From positions 434,001 through 498,000 of the forward strand of contig NZ_JADPKK010000022.1 in the NCBI RefSeq assembly GCF_023073915.1: a stretch of 64,000 nucleotides of DNA, given 5' to 3'. The DNA comes from Bradyrhizobium sp. 149 (GTDB taxonomy: Bacteria; Pseudomonadota; Alphaproteobacteria; Rhizobiales; Xanthobacteraceae). Positions 63,807 through 64,000 of the stretch are shown here, piece after piece. How positions within the stretch are numbered: position 1 is the stretch's first letter; every line of letters starts with the position of its first letter. The notes beneath the pieces are model-generated. The model ran no database searches. It worked only from the letters and a program-made list of their open reading frames with translations, and was not told where the DNA came from. The translations under genes were made by a program, and so were the position numbers.

Positions 63807-64000
63807 TCAGACGGGGAGCCGCAACACTTCGCAAGCCGTGCCGGCTTCGGCCTTCGGCGCGAACGGTGCGCGCACGAGAAGTACCTGTGCTGCAGCGAGA
63901 TTCGCAAGCAGCGAAGAGTCCTGATGGCTGACGGGAAGGACGACGCGTGTGCCGTCGTCGCGCTCCTCCAGACGCGCGCGCAGATAGTCTTCGCGCTGAT
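63807..64000 (-). CDS. moeA: Molybdopterin molybdenumtransferase, partial 3' end
   Basis: Only the last 64 codons lie in the window. They read YLRARLEERDDGTRVVLPVS, then QDSSLLANLAAAQVLLVRAP, and end EVLRLPV. This matches the C-terminal domain of MoeA, which inserts molybdate into adenylylated molybdopterin. A moeA-lexA order is usual in Bradyrhizobium relatives. The 5' end lies beyond the window. Confidence 0.75.
   Translation of the reverse strand, partial: QREDYLRARLEERDDGTRVVLPVSHQDSSLLANLAAAQVLLVRAPFAPKAEAGTACEVLRLPV

Overview
The window is high-GC chromosomal DNA of an alphaproteobacterium, most likely Bradyrhizobium or a close relative. The reasons are the short ProRS without an editing domain, LpxI in place of LpxH, a single LolC with LolD, a DUF3551 protein, an Omp25-like porin, a copper operon resembling pcuABCDE of B. 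diazoefficiens, an alphaproteobacterial SOS box before lexA, and several intergenic repeats typical of this group. No plasmid, phage, insertion sequence, CRISPR, rRNA or tRNA was seen.

Layout. (1) 0.2-4.4 kb, minus strand: a ribose/galactose-type sugar ABC transporter with a globin gene upstream. (2) 4.8-12.1 kb, plus strand: a copper-acquisition operon with DUF2946 protein, TonB receptor, sialidase-like propeller, TlpA-like thioredoxin, PCuAC chaperone, YcnI protein and CopC-CopD fusion. (3) 12.2-15.6 kb: proS, lolC, lolD. (4) 15.7-22.1 kb: accessory genes (MDR reductase, divergent XRE regulator, extra methionine aminopeptidase, MFS exporter, DUF3551 protein, porin, 36-residue membrane protein) and two broken gene ends. 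(5) 22.1-29.8 kb: dnaE, a lipoprotein, an exported beta-carbonic anhydrase, and a caspase-fold protein lacking both catalytic residues. (6) 30.0-45.3 kb: the conserved translation/envelope block rpsB-tsf-pyrH-frr-uppS-cdsA-dxr-rseP-bamA-lpxD-fabZ-lpxA-lpxI-lpxB, interrupted by one antisense KTSC-domain gene. (7) 45.4-52.8 kb, minus strand: a low-GC ureohydrolase gene, then a ROK repressor / CUT1 sugar ABC transporter / SDR dehydrogenase operon. (8) 52.9-64 kb: gltA, gltX, glnS, an NTF2-like gene, a DUF2171 gene, comEC, a tandem-GAF gene, an MCDYSLHAV-family gene, lexA and the 3' end of moeA.

How the genes work together. The core blocks supply translation (rpsB, tsf, frr, proS, gltX, glnS), isoprenoid and phospholipid precursors (dxr, uppS, cdsA), lipid A (lpxD, fabZ, lpxA, lpxI, lpxB) and outer-membrane assembly (bamA, rseP, lolCD). 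The copper operon would carry copper across the outer membrane, through periplasmic chaperones and into the inner membrane for cytochrome oxidase assembly. The ROK cluster looks like a self-regulated sugar or polyol uptake and oxidation unit with an inverted-repeat operator at its first gene.

Most notable: two extra redox/metal-motif genes inside the copper operon, the caspase-fold pseudoenzyme with a 15-bp tandem repeat before it, three extra copies of the last five lexA codons directly downstream of lexA, and an intrinsic terminator just before the globin start codon. Positions, motifs and repeats were read by eye; family assignments come from recognising motifs, not from database searches.
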